Assembly: GCA_021432635.1 (NCBI GenBank)
Contig: MU270098.1
Coordinates: 1 to 64,000, forward strand
DNA from: Thozetella sp. PMI_491
Lineage: Eukaryota > Ascomycota > Sordariomycetes > Chaetosphaeriales > Chaetosphaeriaceae
Direction: 5' to 3'
DNA: 64,000 nt
Each line of letters opens with the position of its first letter. The stretch's first letter is position 1. Below, in pieces: positions 12,397 to 23,391 of the stretch. The notes under the pieces are model-generated. The model was not told where the DNA came from. It made no database searches and saw only the letters and a list, made by a program, of their open reading frames with translations. Both the position numbers and the translations under genes were made by a program.

Positions 12397-14178
12397 ATGC
12401 AGTCTGAGCATCTGAGACCCCAGGGATCCGACCAAAGGTCTCCTGCCTCGTCTAGCACTATTGAGAAGCCCATCGTCTCACCGCGAGCTCTCGAAAACGC
12501 CTACGAGAATCAGATTTCCAGACGCTTGACCGAAGTCCAGGTCGAACAGGCCCTGCGTACCCATAATTCCCTGGCCGAGTTTGACGAGTCCCAGTTGCCC
12601 CGCCTCGGCGCCGTGGACCATGACATCAAAGGGTCTCCCTTGAACGAGCATACGAAGGGCTGGCGGTGGTGGTTGATATGTTTCGCCGTCTATATGTCAT
12701 GCCTAATTTATGGGCTTGATACCACCATCGCTGCAGATGTGCAGGGCGCCGTCACCGACACGTTCAACCAAGTCACGCAGGTCGCCTGGCTCGGCGCCGG
12801 GTTCCTTCTCGGGTCGACTGCCTCCATTCTTCCGTACGGCGCGCTGTACAACCACTTCAACATGAAGTGGCTTTACATCTGGGGCATCATCCTCTTTGAG
12901 GCCGGCTCGGCGCTTTGCGGAGCCGCGCCAACCATGGACTCGCTCATCGTAGGCCGAGTCATTGCCGGCGTCGGTGGCACCGGAATCTTTTTGGGAGGCC
13001 TGAATTACATGACAGCTCTGACGTCGGAGAAAGAGCGAGGCATCTACATTACCGCGATTGGGTTCTCTTGGGGAGTCGGATGTATCCTCGGACCCATCGT
13101 GGGTGGTTCCTTTTCGGACAGCTCTGCCACGTGGAGGTGGGCATTCTACATCAACCTCGTCATCGCTGCCCTCACCGCTCCCATCTACCTCTTCATGCTC
13201 CCGCCGATTCAGCCGTCCCAGGGGGTCTCGACCCGTGATCGACTAGCGCGTTTCGACTATCTCGGGTTTATCCTTAGCATTGCCTTTTGGGTTGCATTTT
13301 CGCTTGGGCTTCTGTCGGCCGGTGGAATTTGGCCCTGGAATGACGGACGTACGATTGCCACCATAACAGTCGCCGGCGTTCTCCTGGTTGCATATGCACT
13401 TCAGCAGTCCTTCTCGCTATTTACGACACCTGAGACGAGGTCTTTCCCCGTTCATCTCCTCAAATCTCGCACTCAGGTCCTGCTCTACATCACCTCCTCA
13501 GCGGCAATGGTGGGGCAGTATGTTCCCATCTTCTATATCCCGATCTATTTCCAGTTCGTGCGCAATGACACGGCTCTCGAGGCCGCAGTTCGTCTACTCT
13601 CTTTCATCGTTCTAGTCATTTTCTCGAATCTTGCGAGCGGTTATCTGCTTCCCAAGGTCAACTACTACATCATGATCTACCTAGTAGCGGGTGTATTGCT
13701 CACGCTTGCTGGAGCGCTGTACTACGTCTATTTGACACCAGAAACGCCGGCTTCTACCATCTACGGTCTGAACATCATCGGAGGCATCGGAGCCGGGCTT
13801 GGCCTTCAGGTCGGATTTTCCATTGCAACGCTGAAAGCCCATCCCAAGGACGCCGTGCACGCCATCACAATGCAAAATTTTGGCCAGCTTGGCGCTGGTG
13901 TCTTTGGGCTTGTCATTGCAGGCCAGGTCTTCCAAAACGCCGCCATCCGGAACCTTTCCGCGGTGCTTAGCCCGGCTGGCTACACTGATGCGCAAATCCA
14001 GGAGGCAGCAGCTGGCGCCCAGAGTCCCGTGTTGCAGGGGCTCCCCGGTGACCTGAAGAGCCAGGCGATATCCGCTATTACAGAGGCTATCCGACAAGAC
14101 TTTATCCTGGTTATCGTCGCTGGTGCCGTCCTCCTTGTTGCGGGCGGTGCTATGCGAAGGGAAAAATTGTTCAAATAG
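12397..14178 (+). CDS. MFS drug/H+ antiporter, DHA2 (14-helix) family
   Basis: This is an intronless gene of 593 residues. The first ~85 residues are a hydrophilic cytosolic tail, and hydrophobic segments fitting a 14-helix DHA2 protein follow. Helix 1 has YGLDTTIAAD, the family's LD-T-I-ADxQ-type motif. Antiporter motif C is visible in GFSWGVGCILGPIVGG (about residues 226-241). DHA2 proteins export toxins and drugs, and some are siderophore exporters. The acidic motif D-like residues in helix 1 support proton-coupled export. No biosynthetic genes flank it directly, although an FAD oxidoreductase of a type common in metabolite pathways lies 1.2 kb downstream on the same strand. The substrate is unknown. 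Confidence 0.92.
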   Translation: MQSEHLRPQGSDQRSPASSSTIEKPIVSPRALENAYENQISRRLTEVQVEQALRTHNSLAEFDESQLPRLGAVDHDIKGSPLNEHTKGWRWWLICFAVYMSCLIYGLDTTIAADVQGAVTDTFNQVTQVAWLGAGFLLGSTASILPYGALYNHFNMKWLYIWGIILFEAGSALCGAAPTMDSLIVGRVIAGVGGTGIFLGGLNYMTALTSEKERGIYITAIGFSWGVGCILGPIVGGSFSDSSATWRWAFYINLVIAALTAPIYLFMLPPIQPSQGVSTRDRLARFDYLGFILSIAFWVAFSLGLLSAGGIWPWNDGRTIATITVAGVLLVAYALQQSFSLFTTPETRSFPVHLLKSRTQVLLYITSSAAMVGQYVPIFYIPIYFQFVRNDTALEAAVRLLSFIVLVIFSNLASGYLLPKVNYYIMIYLVAGVLLTLAGALYYVYLTPETPASTIYGLNIIGGIGAGLGLQVGFSIATLKAHPKDAVHAITMQNFGQLGAGVFGLVIAGQVFQNAAIRNLSAVLSPAGYTDAQIQEAAAGAQSPVLQGLPGDLKSQAISAITEAIRQDFILVIVAGAVLLVAGGAMRREKLFK

Positions 14179-15412
14179 TCGGTTGTGATATTGGACAAAC
14201 TAGAGTGGAAGGACAAAATAGTAAGACACCGCTATGGTAAAACTCAATCACAGAACGCTGACATCTTTAGGATATTAGATTGTTTGTATAAATGAGAGTA
14301 GATCGGTATGAGAATTAGACGCAATGGAAGGTCTTAAACTATAATTGGTGTTTAGGCTGGCTCTATCATTATCCGAACAAATGGCTTAGGCAATGGATTC
14401 GTTTAATACCTCGTGAAGTGGACTTGAGTTACGAACATAGTATTGGTGCATTGGAATGATGCGGATTTTCTGGCGTGTACATTAGGTATCTAACCAACCA
14501 TGACAGTTCTCAGTAGATTAAAGCATCTTTAACCCACCGCGGGCCAAGGTCTAGAAGACAAGTCGTATGCGACAGAATCTCTATACCAGCCCCCCAGCAC
14601 CCACAACAAGCGCATGAGAACTTTACTTGAGCGGTACCACCGAATAGTAAATCTATATATCGAAGTTAGATTTGTGGAGTCATAGAAGTTTGCTCCCGTG
14701 TAAGAAAGTGTGGTTAGTGGAAAGATAGAGCATAGTTCCTGTGAGACACGTCGAATACTGATATCAAGATCTCTTTAACTGATTACCGGTGACCATCTAG
14801 CTCTCCCCGATTGAGGCGAGATTTCTTTCGGTGTCGTATTAAACCTGGTGAAGCTTGAATAAGTCAATCACCGTCGTCGATGTTGGCAGGCCCCTGTCCC
14901 CGCAAATACCGCTCCAACTCCGTGGAATTCCGGGCACAGCTTGGTCCGAGCTGTGCCGTAGGATTCCCACTACGATGCAAGGCAGGCAAGTGACTTTGCC
15001 GTATGCAGAATTTTTGCAACAGACTAAGACGGATTTATCGTTGATATGGCTAGCTCCAGAGTCTTGGAACGTGTGCTGACCATATTCTAAGCACTGCTAA
15101 CTCCACCGCGCCATCCAACCGCTGATGCTCAAGCATCACTGGTTCTCCTTCTTTCTAGGTTATGGCATGTCTAACTACGGAGTTAAGCAAGTGGAAATTT
15201 ACCGAAGGCCTCAAGAATAGAGACCCCGCTGTTTGTGAGTTATGCGGCCAGGGGGAGGCAAACTAGCACAGCCGCAAACCATAAGCAGGCAGCATCACTG
15301 GGAACAGTGAGCTGGCTCGTCGCGCACATTTATAATTCGGCCAGCCTTTCCTGCAATTCCATTTACCGGCGCAGTCTCTCCAGAATCCCACACCACACAC
15401 GCCGCGGCATAC
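14179..15412. other. Intergenic region; 3' flank of DHA2 and 5' flank of FAD oxidase
   Basis: No coding frame is convincing in this 1.2 kb. A TATA-like TTTATAATTC at about 15329-15338 lies some 80 bp before the next ATG. Nothing else is seen. Confidence 0.45.
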
Positions 15413-17197
15413 ATGGAGCAACAGCAGTTTGATACGTTCCTAACCGGCATTGGGCTGTTCGGGTCGGCAGCTGACGCATTACGGGTCAGCTATACCCAGG
15501 ACGCATCCGCCAAGCTCGACCTCGCCTGCCAGGCTGCTCAGCTCAGTCTTGGAGTAAACAGCGTGAATACCGCTCCGCTGGACCAGACTGTGGTAGAACG
15601 AAATTGGTAATACCTTTTGCTGGAGGCGGGTCGGATGAACAAATCTAACGTGATGCCAAGGTCCCGAGCTAACACAGCCGAGCCTTACTGCATCGTGCAA
15701 CCGGCCAGTGCCGATGACGTATCCAAGTTGCTTAAGATCCTTAGTTATTTCCAGATTAAGTTTGCCGTGCGGAGTGGCGGCCACTCGCCAAACCCGGGCT
15801 TCTCCAGCATTGGGAAGGCGGGCGTTCTGCTAGATCTGCAAAAGTTGAACCAAGTTACAGTAAGCGCCGACGAGACTATCGCGAGTCTTGGACCCGGAGC
15901 TCGGTGGGGCGATGTTATCAACGTCCTAGATACACATGGAAAGACGGTCGTAGGAGGCCGCGTCCCGGACGTGGGCGTGGGCGGCCTTATGCTTGCAGGT
16001 GAGCGGTCTTTTCCTATACACACACGCTTGCGCCATAGCTGAACATATAGGGGGTGTGTCTCACTTTTCTGGCGAATACGGCTTAGCGGTCGACAATGTC
16101 AAGAACTTTGAGGTACAACACACCTGCGCCAGAGTGCAACCGTGCTTGGTCCGCCGCTCACTAATCTTCTCGTAGGTTGTTCTATCGGACGGCACCGTTA
16201 CCAACGCCAATTCCGAACAGAATGCAGATCTATTCTGGGCCCTGAAGGGTGGAGGACCCAATTTTGGCATCGTAACACGCTTTGACCTCCGGACCATCCC
16301 GGTCCGCGAGATCTGGCTTCAGGTCACTGTGCACTCAGTGGATCAAGCCGACGAGATCTTGGACGCCTTTGTGAAGTGGCAGACGAACGGCGCATTGGAT
16401 TCCAGGTCTACAGTCCTCATGGGGTTTGGCCTGGACGCCGTTTCACTGGGACTCCTCTACGCATCACCAGCAGACCAGCAGCCAGACGCCTTTTCTCCAT
16501 TCAACCACATCGTGCCGATAGCAGTACTTGCACCGGGAATGAACAGCACCGTTGCTGCTGTGACGGCCATCATGGGCACAGCGACAGCGGGCGCAGGCAC
16601 ACGGTAGGTCGCCCCGAAGTCCTATCAGGTACCAGAGAATTCTAATTCTAAAACGTTCGTAGCCACGACTATCGAGCGGCCAGCTCCCGTATAGACGCGC
16701 AATTGTTCAAGGAAATGTACACCTTCTGGCGCGAGAAAGGCCTGGCGGTGCGAGAGGCCACTGGAGCCAACCAGACGTTTGTGCTACAGCCAATCCCGAA
16801 GCGGCTCGTCGAGCAAGGAATGGCGAACGGGGGGAACCCTATGGGGCTTGCCGTGGAAGACCAGCAATGTAAGTCCGGCGAATGCGATGTCGCAGTGCTG
16901 CAGCTGACACATAGGACTGCAGGGTGGACCAGCTTGATCGATTGGACAGAGGAAGCCGATGATGACGCCGTGCGAGCCGTATCCATCGCCACGACAGAGC
17001 AATGGAAGAATCTCGGGGAGGAGCGTGGCCTGTACCTACCCTACCTCTACCAGGGAGATGCTTCGAGGGACCAGAACCCACTAGCGAGCTACGGCGCCGA
17101 GAACGTCGCTAAGCTGAAGGAGATCGCGCTCAAGTACGACCCGGCCCAGGTGTTCCAGAAGCTGCAGAACGATGGATTTTTATTGTCAAAAGTCTGA
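15413..17197 (+). CDS. FAD-linked oxidoreductase, PCMH/VAO superfamily
   Basis: Predicted exons are 15413-15606, 15661-15998, 16051-16112, 16176-16603, 16663-16868 and 16923-17197, giving 500 aa with every join in frame. The FAD-binding PCMH domain spans roughly residues 65-240. It contains RSGGHSPN at about 100, where the His is the usual site of covalent FAD attachment, and GLMLAGGVSHFSGEYGL, the second flavin-binding segment. The usual Cys that gives bicovalent FAD (GxCxxV type) is replaced: the loop reads GGVSHFSG, so FAD is probably held by the His only. A substrate-binding region and a C-terminal BBE-like end (KYDPAQVFQKLQ) follow. Family members oxidise alcohols, sugars or alkaloid-type intermediates. 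I see no clear signal peptide. The substrate is unknown. Confidence 0.9.
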
Positions 17198-18048
17198 TAT
17201 TGAATTGCTGTTAGGACAGTGTCCTAAGGTACCATGAGTTGCCATTGCCTGTGATTCTCTTAGCATGTTTGCAGACAGTCACGATTCCTCTTAGGTCGCC
17301 CCCTCGGCTTAGAATCGAGTCGTATTACGAGTCGTTGCGCCGAGTAACCGTCACCTCTGCATCTGCCCTATACCACACCGTGATAACATGCAAGCGGCTC
17401 TTTTCAGTTCTCACTCCTGCATTTGGTCCGCCTTCGCGGTAGACCACCAGCGCCTTAGCTGTTGACTTACAGCTAATGGTGACGGTTGGTGGCGCAGGAA
17501 ACCGGAAACATTATCGGCACAGCGCTGCTGGTGGCTTGTATCAAGGCCTTTGTGTCGCATTTGAGATGATGGCAAATGCGGACTGGACCGCACACACCAC
17601 CTACTCCTTCGACGCCACCGGTATCAAAGAGCGATCTAGAATGTGCTCAATCCCTGGCTTCTTGGCAGTAAGGCAGATCCAAGCAAATGTACGTGGCAGA
17701 TCTTGCATGTATGGATAGCTTGTGCAAGTCCACTTCGTTGGCTCTTCCTTACAAGATCTGCCGGACAAGGACCTAAGGTAACCGTAACTGCCATTGCCTC
17801 CTCCCTGTCAGCCACACTCGCAGTAGGTTCCAATGGTGATGTAATCTTTGGCTTTACTAGAGTAGAGTGAATACAAGAACTAGCTGCTGGGAGCGCGATT
17901 ACAGGTCCACAGGAAGCTGCCATTAGACTGCGGTGGCCTATGGCCTGTGCTATTGGATGTTCGGGTTCGGGCATGGCTATTACGAGATAGCACCAAACTT
18001 GTCCCACGCATATCTAGAACTAGCCATGCCAGGAAGTGCTCTAATATC
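17198..18048. other. Intergenic region with possible relic coding sequence
   Basis: This lies between the converging ends of the FAD oxidase and the ACS transporter. The stretch 17476-17870 has short frames of protein-like composition (for example a hydrophobic segment near 17500 and a Val/Thr-rich end at 17770-17870). None starts or splices convincingly. It may be the remains of a small gene. Confidence 0.3.
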
Positions 18049-20038
18049 TCAAAGGTGCCACCGATAGCCGGGATTAGCCGGTCCTTCAGCAAGCATTTCG
18101 GTGGGAATGTCCTTCGCTTTCGCCTTCTTCCCTTCCCTCATATCCCTACGCTTATTGTCGATGATCATCCAGGCACCAAGACCCAAAGTCAGCACACAAC
18201 CGACTGCGCCAAAGCATGCGGTTGTGATCAGGGCTGGGAGGTATTTCGGGGCGTCTTTGTTCACAAAGATGTTTGAGCTTCTGAGGTTAGCATGGTCCTC
18301 CCAAGAATACAAGCCCGACCACTTACGAAACCAAGCCCATCACGTTGGCGGTAGGGACGCCGATGGTAGTGAGCAGCACTCGCCGGTTCTCGTTGGCGAT
18401 GTTGTTGTTGTACCAAACGTCGAGAAGCACCGACGGCGCCGATGTTCCCCAGGTCATCATAAAGCAGGCGAAGTATGCAACTTGGAGCTGGCTTGACAGG
18501 TCGACGCAAGCGTAGATGACGAACCCCGTCAATGTCATAGCGAATCCAAGCGCCACAAAGGGAAATCTTAGGCGCGTAAAGTCGGAGGAGAAAGACAGCA
18601 CGACTATATATAATGTTAGCACTGCAAATCAACCACATGACTCTCGGCAGAGCGATGTCAGGTGCATCTCTCAAATGCCTCGCTTCGACAGCAGCGCTGG
18701 TCTTCTATGGGAAGAAAAATACGTACGAAGCATGGCGGCTCCTGTCACATTTGGTGCCACCGTGTAGAGGTTGGTGAGGATGGTACCGTAGTTCAGGCGC
18801 TGGATAATGACTGGGAGATACAGGTTGACGGACTGGAGGGGTACGCCAAGGCACATCTCGATTGCAAGAATAACCCAGGAACTTGGTTCCTTGAGAATGG
18901 CCAGTGCGTCTCGCAAGTCGAATGGCTGATTGACAACGGAGGAAGAATCGATTTGTAGCCGGTGATGGGCAAGCTCCTTTTCCTCTGCAGTTAAGAACCA
19001 GGCTGTTGCACCATTCATTGGCAGGTAGAACCAGGAAATGATAGCCATCAGGATTGTTCCCGCTCCTTCCGAAAGTTAGTTTAGGTCATAGGCAGGGTGG
19101 GAAGGGCATGGCGGGAGAACATGAGGGATATCAAAAACGCACCTTCTACCACAAACAAGTACCGCCACGGGTCGATCCGTCCGTCGTGGATCTGAAAGGT
19201 GCCGAAGGCAAGCAGTCCAGAAAATGCATTCGCAATATTCGAGGCAGCGTAGAACAAGGCAAGACGTCTCGCAAGCTCTCCACGTCTATAGAAAGTGGTC
19301 TGTCCATCGTGTCAGCCTCTATCTCAGCTTCCAATACTTTTTTTGGGTCATGTTCCTCTTACCTGGTAGTAGATGACGAGGGGAAAGAAGGCGCTCTCGC
19401 CCATCCCAACAAACCATCGAAGAGCAAACAGACCTCCGAAGTTGGTGGCCGTGATGGTCAACAATGTCATAGAGCCTGCGAACAAGCATTTTTAGCACGA
19501 TTAATCCTCATAGCTATAGGGTTCCAAGAACTCGGGCGGTGCACATACCATAGACCAACATCATCAACGGCAAGACACGAGACGGTCCATACTTCTTCCC
19601 GGCAATCCCGAGGAAGGGCGCGGTCAAAACGTACGGGATGAAGAAGACCTTCCCTACGGTTTAGCAACTGGGTTGAGCAGAGAATAGGAGAGAGTACCCT
19701 CTTGTGTAACGCACCGAAAGCAGAATGTTGTATTGGTTTCCAAATAAGCCCAGACTATCGGTGAGACCGGCGGTTTTGGCGTTACCCATGTTGCCCTTGT
19801 CGAGGCCGTTGAACAAATACATGACGGCCAGGATGGGCAGGATTCGGAGATCGAACTTCCAGAGAAGCTTCCGCTCGGCGACTGGGTCGATCCTGAGAGC
19901 GACGGGGATATCGACCACGTCCGCCTTTTCGGCCATCCCACCATCGCTCGGGGCGCGCTGTTCGCTGGACACGCTGACCCTCTTATCCGACATGTCGGCG
20001 TCGGGAGCATTCATTTCGACTTTTGCTTCTTGCGCCAT
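18049..20038 (-). CDS. MFS transporter, anion:cation symporter (Dal5-like) family
   Basis: Predicted exons on the minus strand are 20038-19715, 19648-19549, 19475-19363, 19299-19143, 19065-18727, 18603-18327 and 18280-18049, giving 513 aa. ACS signatures include LFNGLDKGNMGNAKTAG in helix 1 (the family's D-x-x-N-x-x-N-A), the AGKKYGPSR loop, and RWFVGMGESAFFPLVIYY in helix 4. About 65 hydrophilic residues precede helix 1, and a basic cytosolic tail ends the protein. ACS members import allantoate, dipeptides, nicotinate, biotin, pantothenate and similar organic anions. I chose the start MAQEAK; a further in-frame ATG 12 codons upstream (20074) is possible. It diverges from a membrane dipeptidase gene, which makes dipeptides or N-containing acids attractive substrates. 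That link is inference. Confidence 0.9.
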
Positions 20039-20736
20039 AGCCAGACCTAGATTCTTTACGCACCAGATGCCCAAATTCCGGCTTCAGCAAGAGTTATCAA
20101 GAGGAAAATAACAACAGAGTACGAATCACGCGTCGTCATCCTGGGGAAGGTCGACTTAAGGACCATCTCGCTGAGTCGGAACCTCTTATCGGTCGGAGGG
20201 GGCCGAGTGGAGAGTAGGGAGCTATACCTTGTAGCGCTAACTCTACTAATAGACTCTCCATTCTCCATACAGGCCTATACAATACCTAGGGCAGTAATGA
20301 AGAAACACGCTTGATTGGCTTGACTCCTGTCCGGCTCCGCTGGTTGGCGATAACCCTTTCTTGGCCGTCCAACGGCCCAACCAGCCGACAAGATTACGGC
20401 CCTCGGACTGGGGCCGATAGCGAAACCGACCCCACACTTCAGGTTGGGTCTTGATAACAGACTACAGGGACAGGAAGCAGACACCCGGCCCGGTGGTCAG
20501 GCGAATTCGCCTTTGTAACAACTTCAACGTACGAGCAATTCTCCTGGAGCAGGATCCTGAATCGGGGATAACACCAAGTTACCAACTGACGGCCACCACG
20601 TGACCAGAGCCCACTTTGGTCTCTATCTGCAGGGTGCGAATCGAGCCCCTCCCCATCTGCTAATAAGCATTGTCAACGACGAAATAACTTCACCTTAAAT
20701 TTAGTCGCTCGACTCTGACCTGGGCGCAATCTCGCC
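20039..20736. promoter_or_regulatory. Shared divergent promoter region, ACS transporter / dipeptidase
   Basis: This 698 bp region lies between two divergent start codons and has no coding frame of its own. A joint regulatory region for the transporter and the dipeptidase is likely. No specific site was assigned. Confidence 0.45.
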
Positions 20737-22293
20737 ATGTCTAGAATCCAAGCTGGAGCGCAACAAGCGCGACAGGCCGAAAGGTCGGGGAACGGTGCTC
20801 AGCAACCCACAAGTGCCTCCGCAACCCAAAGTCAAAGGGGTGCCGGTGCCGGCGTCCTGTCAACGGCAGCCATTGGCGTAGTGATCAGCCTTCTCATTGC
20901 TCTGGCAGTTTCGGGTGATCAGTTCATTCTCAACAAGGAACCTGAATTTGATCCTACAGACTATACTGCGAGGGTCGACCACATTCTCAGCACGACCCCG
21001 TTGATTGATGGGCACAATGATCTGCCATACTTGATCCGGCTGGAGGTGCAGAACAAGATCTATGACAATTCGACGTTCAACTTCCGCGAAGGTGAGTGAT
21101 GTCTCCGGCACTGCAGACTCTTATATGGGTTTCCTGCCTGCACAAAGCCCGAAATTTAACATTTTTATGATAGGCCTCGCCAGCCACACGGACCTTGAAA
21201 GGATGAAGCAAGGCCGAGTAGGCGGGCAGTTCTGGTCGGTGTTTGTGGAATGCCCAGAGCAAGGGGCACTGGATGATCCAACACATAGCGTGCGGGATAC
21301 ACTAGAGCAGATCGATGTGACAAGGCGACTCGTCTCAGACGTAGATGAACTTCATTACTGCGAGACCGCATCATGCGTCAAGAAGGCCTTCAAAGCCGGC
21401 AAGATCGCCTCCATGCTGGGGGCGGAAGGGCTGCATCAGACCGGATCTTCCATCGCGGTGATCCGCCAGTTGTTCGACCTCGGAGTGCGGTACATCACCA
21501 TCACGCACAACTGCGACAACCCCTACGCCACGGCCGCATCTACGGTGACCGAGACGGGCAAGGATGCCGGCCTGACGGAGTTCGGCGCTGCAGGAATCCT
21601 AGAGATGAACCGGCTCGGCATGATGGTCGACCTAGCACACACATCGCACCGATCGATGCGCCAGATCCTCGACATCACGAAGGCACCCGTCATCTTCAGC
21701 CACAGCGCCTGCTACGAGCTGGCAAAGACTTACCGCAACGCGCCCGATGATGTCATCGCGCGACTCAAGGACAATGGCGGGGTGCTCATGATCATGTTCG
21801 TCAGGCGGTTCCTCAACCACGAGAACCCAGATGCGGCCGACATCGAGACGATCGTGGACCACATCATGCACATCGTCGAGGTCGCGGGCTGGGACCACGT
21901 TGGCATCGGCGGCGATTTTGACGGGACTACGACGCTCGCGAATGGTATTTCCTCTGTCGCGGATTACCCCAAGCTCCTCGAGGCTGTCATGAAACGGGGT
22001 GCGACGGACAGTCAGATCCGCAAGCTAGTGGGAGAGAATATTCTTAGGTTCGTTAGCCCCCTATGCTCCCCCTTCTTCAGGCGATCATACACGATCTAGT
22101 CTTTCGTGCGTGGGCTGATAGTGCTGTCAACAGAGCGATGGAGCAGAATGAAAAGGTTGCTGCAGCACTATCGGCGGAAATCCAGCCTGTTGAGGAGTTC
22201 TGGGAAGGGCGGAAGTGGACCCGTTGGAACAATCCGTTGCCCAGAATGATTCCTGGAAACCCAAACAGAATACCTGCAGTCGACTATCCCTGA
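20737..22293 (+). CDS. Membrane dipeptidase, peptidase family M19
   Basis: Predicted exons are 20737-21091, 21174-22047 and 22134-22293, giving 462 aa. The family is the zinc-dependent renal dipeptidases, which cleave dipeptides and related amides. The zinc ligands are all visible: His and Asp in LIDGHNDLP (about residue 90), Glu in GAEGLHQ (about 201), His in DLAHTSHR (about 273) and His in FSHSACYEL (about 293). VGIGGDFDG near the C-terminal part of the barrel is also typical. A hydrophobic span at about residues 38-60 after a polar N-terminal tail makes this a type II membrane protein with the catalytic domain outside the cytosol. The last intron is inferred from the frame and from ILR followed by a helix seen in homologues. 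The neighbouring ACS transporter could import its products. Confidence 0.93.
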
Positions 22294-23391
22294 GGCGGGT
22301 GAGCAAGTGCACAGCAGCAAAAGGGAGATGCCTATTGGGCCAGCTGGTTGGACTAGGCAGAAAAGCACCTGAGGACTGATTGCCAACAGTCTTCTCCTCA
22401 CGAGCTTGCGACCTGCACAATTCGTGCCTTAGGGGGGGGGAAGGGGGTTGTCTATTATTTGGCCCTTCAACGCAGGCCACCACTTGTCAAAAGACATTTG
22501 TTCCAGAGGAGCCTCGGTTTGATGGTTAAGTAGAGCAGGTGGAGCTCAACTTTCGGCTGAGCGACATAAGTAATGCACGGTAATTACAATGGAGGCCAGT
22601 ATAGCTTCGCTGCGACATACCAGGGTGCGAAAGATGTGCGGTAAGTCAGTGCGATGGGACGTTCCGGCGCTCCCCAAGGCGTCTTTAAGGTTGACCGACG
22701 CAGAAACCACCTCCTAGCCGCCAGGCAAGCAAGTCCCCCGAGGATGGGACAATCCTCCACGCCTGGGTCCGGTCAAGCAAAAGCGTAATCGTGCGATAAC
22801 TACTGGAACCTCCAGGGCGTCCGGTGTTTCCCCCGCTCCCCGCACCCGCGCTCCGTCCGCACCCTCATTCCCCCACATGCTGGGTGGAGTTTTTGGAGAA
22901 TGCTGGCTCGTGAGGAGGACGCGCATCACACTCATGACCGTCAACCGGGTAATAGTTGACCGGGCATGGCGCCCAAAACACGCCGCCAGTGCGTCCTCCC
23001 CACTCTCGCACTCGACTTTGTTGGTGCGGTTACTCCGTAGTGATTACTGGGACCTTTAGCGCCAAGTCACATCGGCCCGTTTTTGCAGGGTAGAAGGATA
23101 AGGCCAGGGTTCGGCTGTGGTGTTGCATCAGCCAAGAAATCTCCCTCCCTCGAATGGCTTAGTCGAACCCGCCCCTGGACCCCAACACGCAAAACCCCAC
23201 AGTACATTCAAGCCCGCGCGACTTTGCTTGGCCATCTGAAGTATCTCGGCAGCTTGGGCTCCTGGCTATCCGATTGGCCAAATTCTCAGCTTGTGGCTCC
23301 AGCTGTGGCACCAACTGTGGCGCGTGCATCTCGTACTCGGCAATAGAGATGGGAGGGAGCTTGCTTAGGGGGCCGTGGAAGGAGGGAGCCA
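22294..23391. other. Intergenic region
   Basis: No supported gene lies in this 1.1 kb. It holds a short G tract at about 22433-22441 and GC-rich unique sequence. It includes the 5' flank of the HET gene. Confidence 0.4.

Noticed and set aside
17476-17870. Possible small gene between the FAD oxidase and the ACS transporter
   Set aside because: Pieces look protein-like, but I found no start and no splice joins, so it is listed only as a possible relic.
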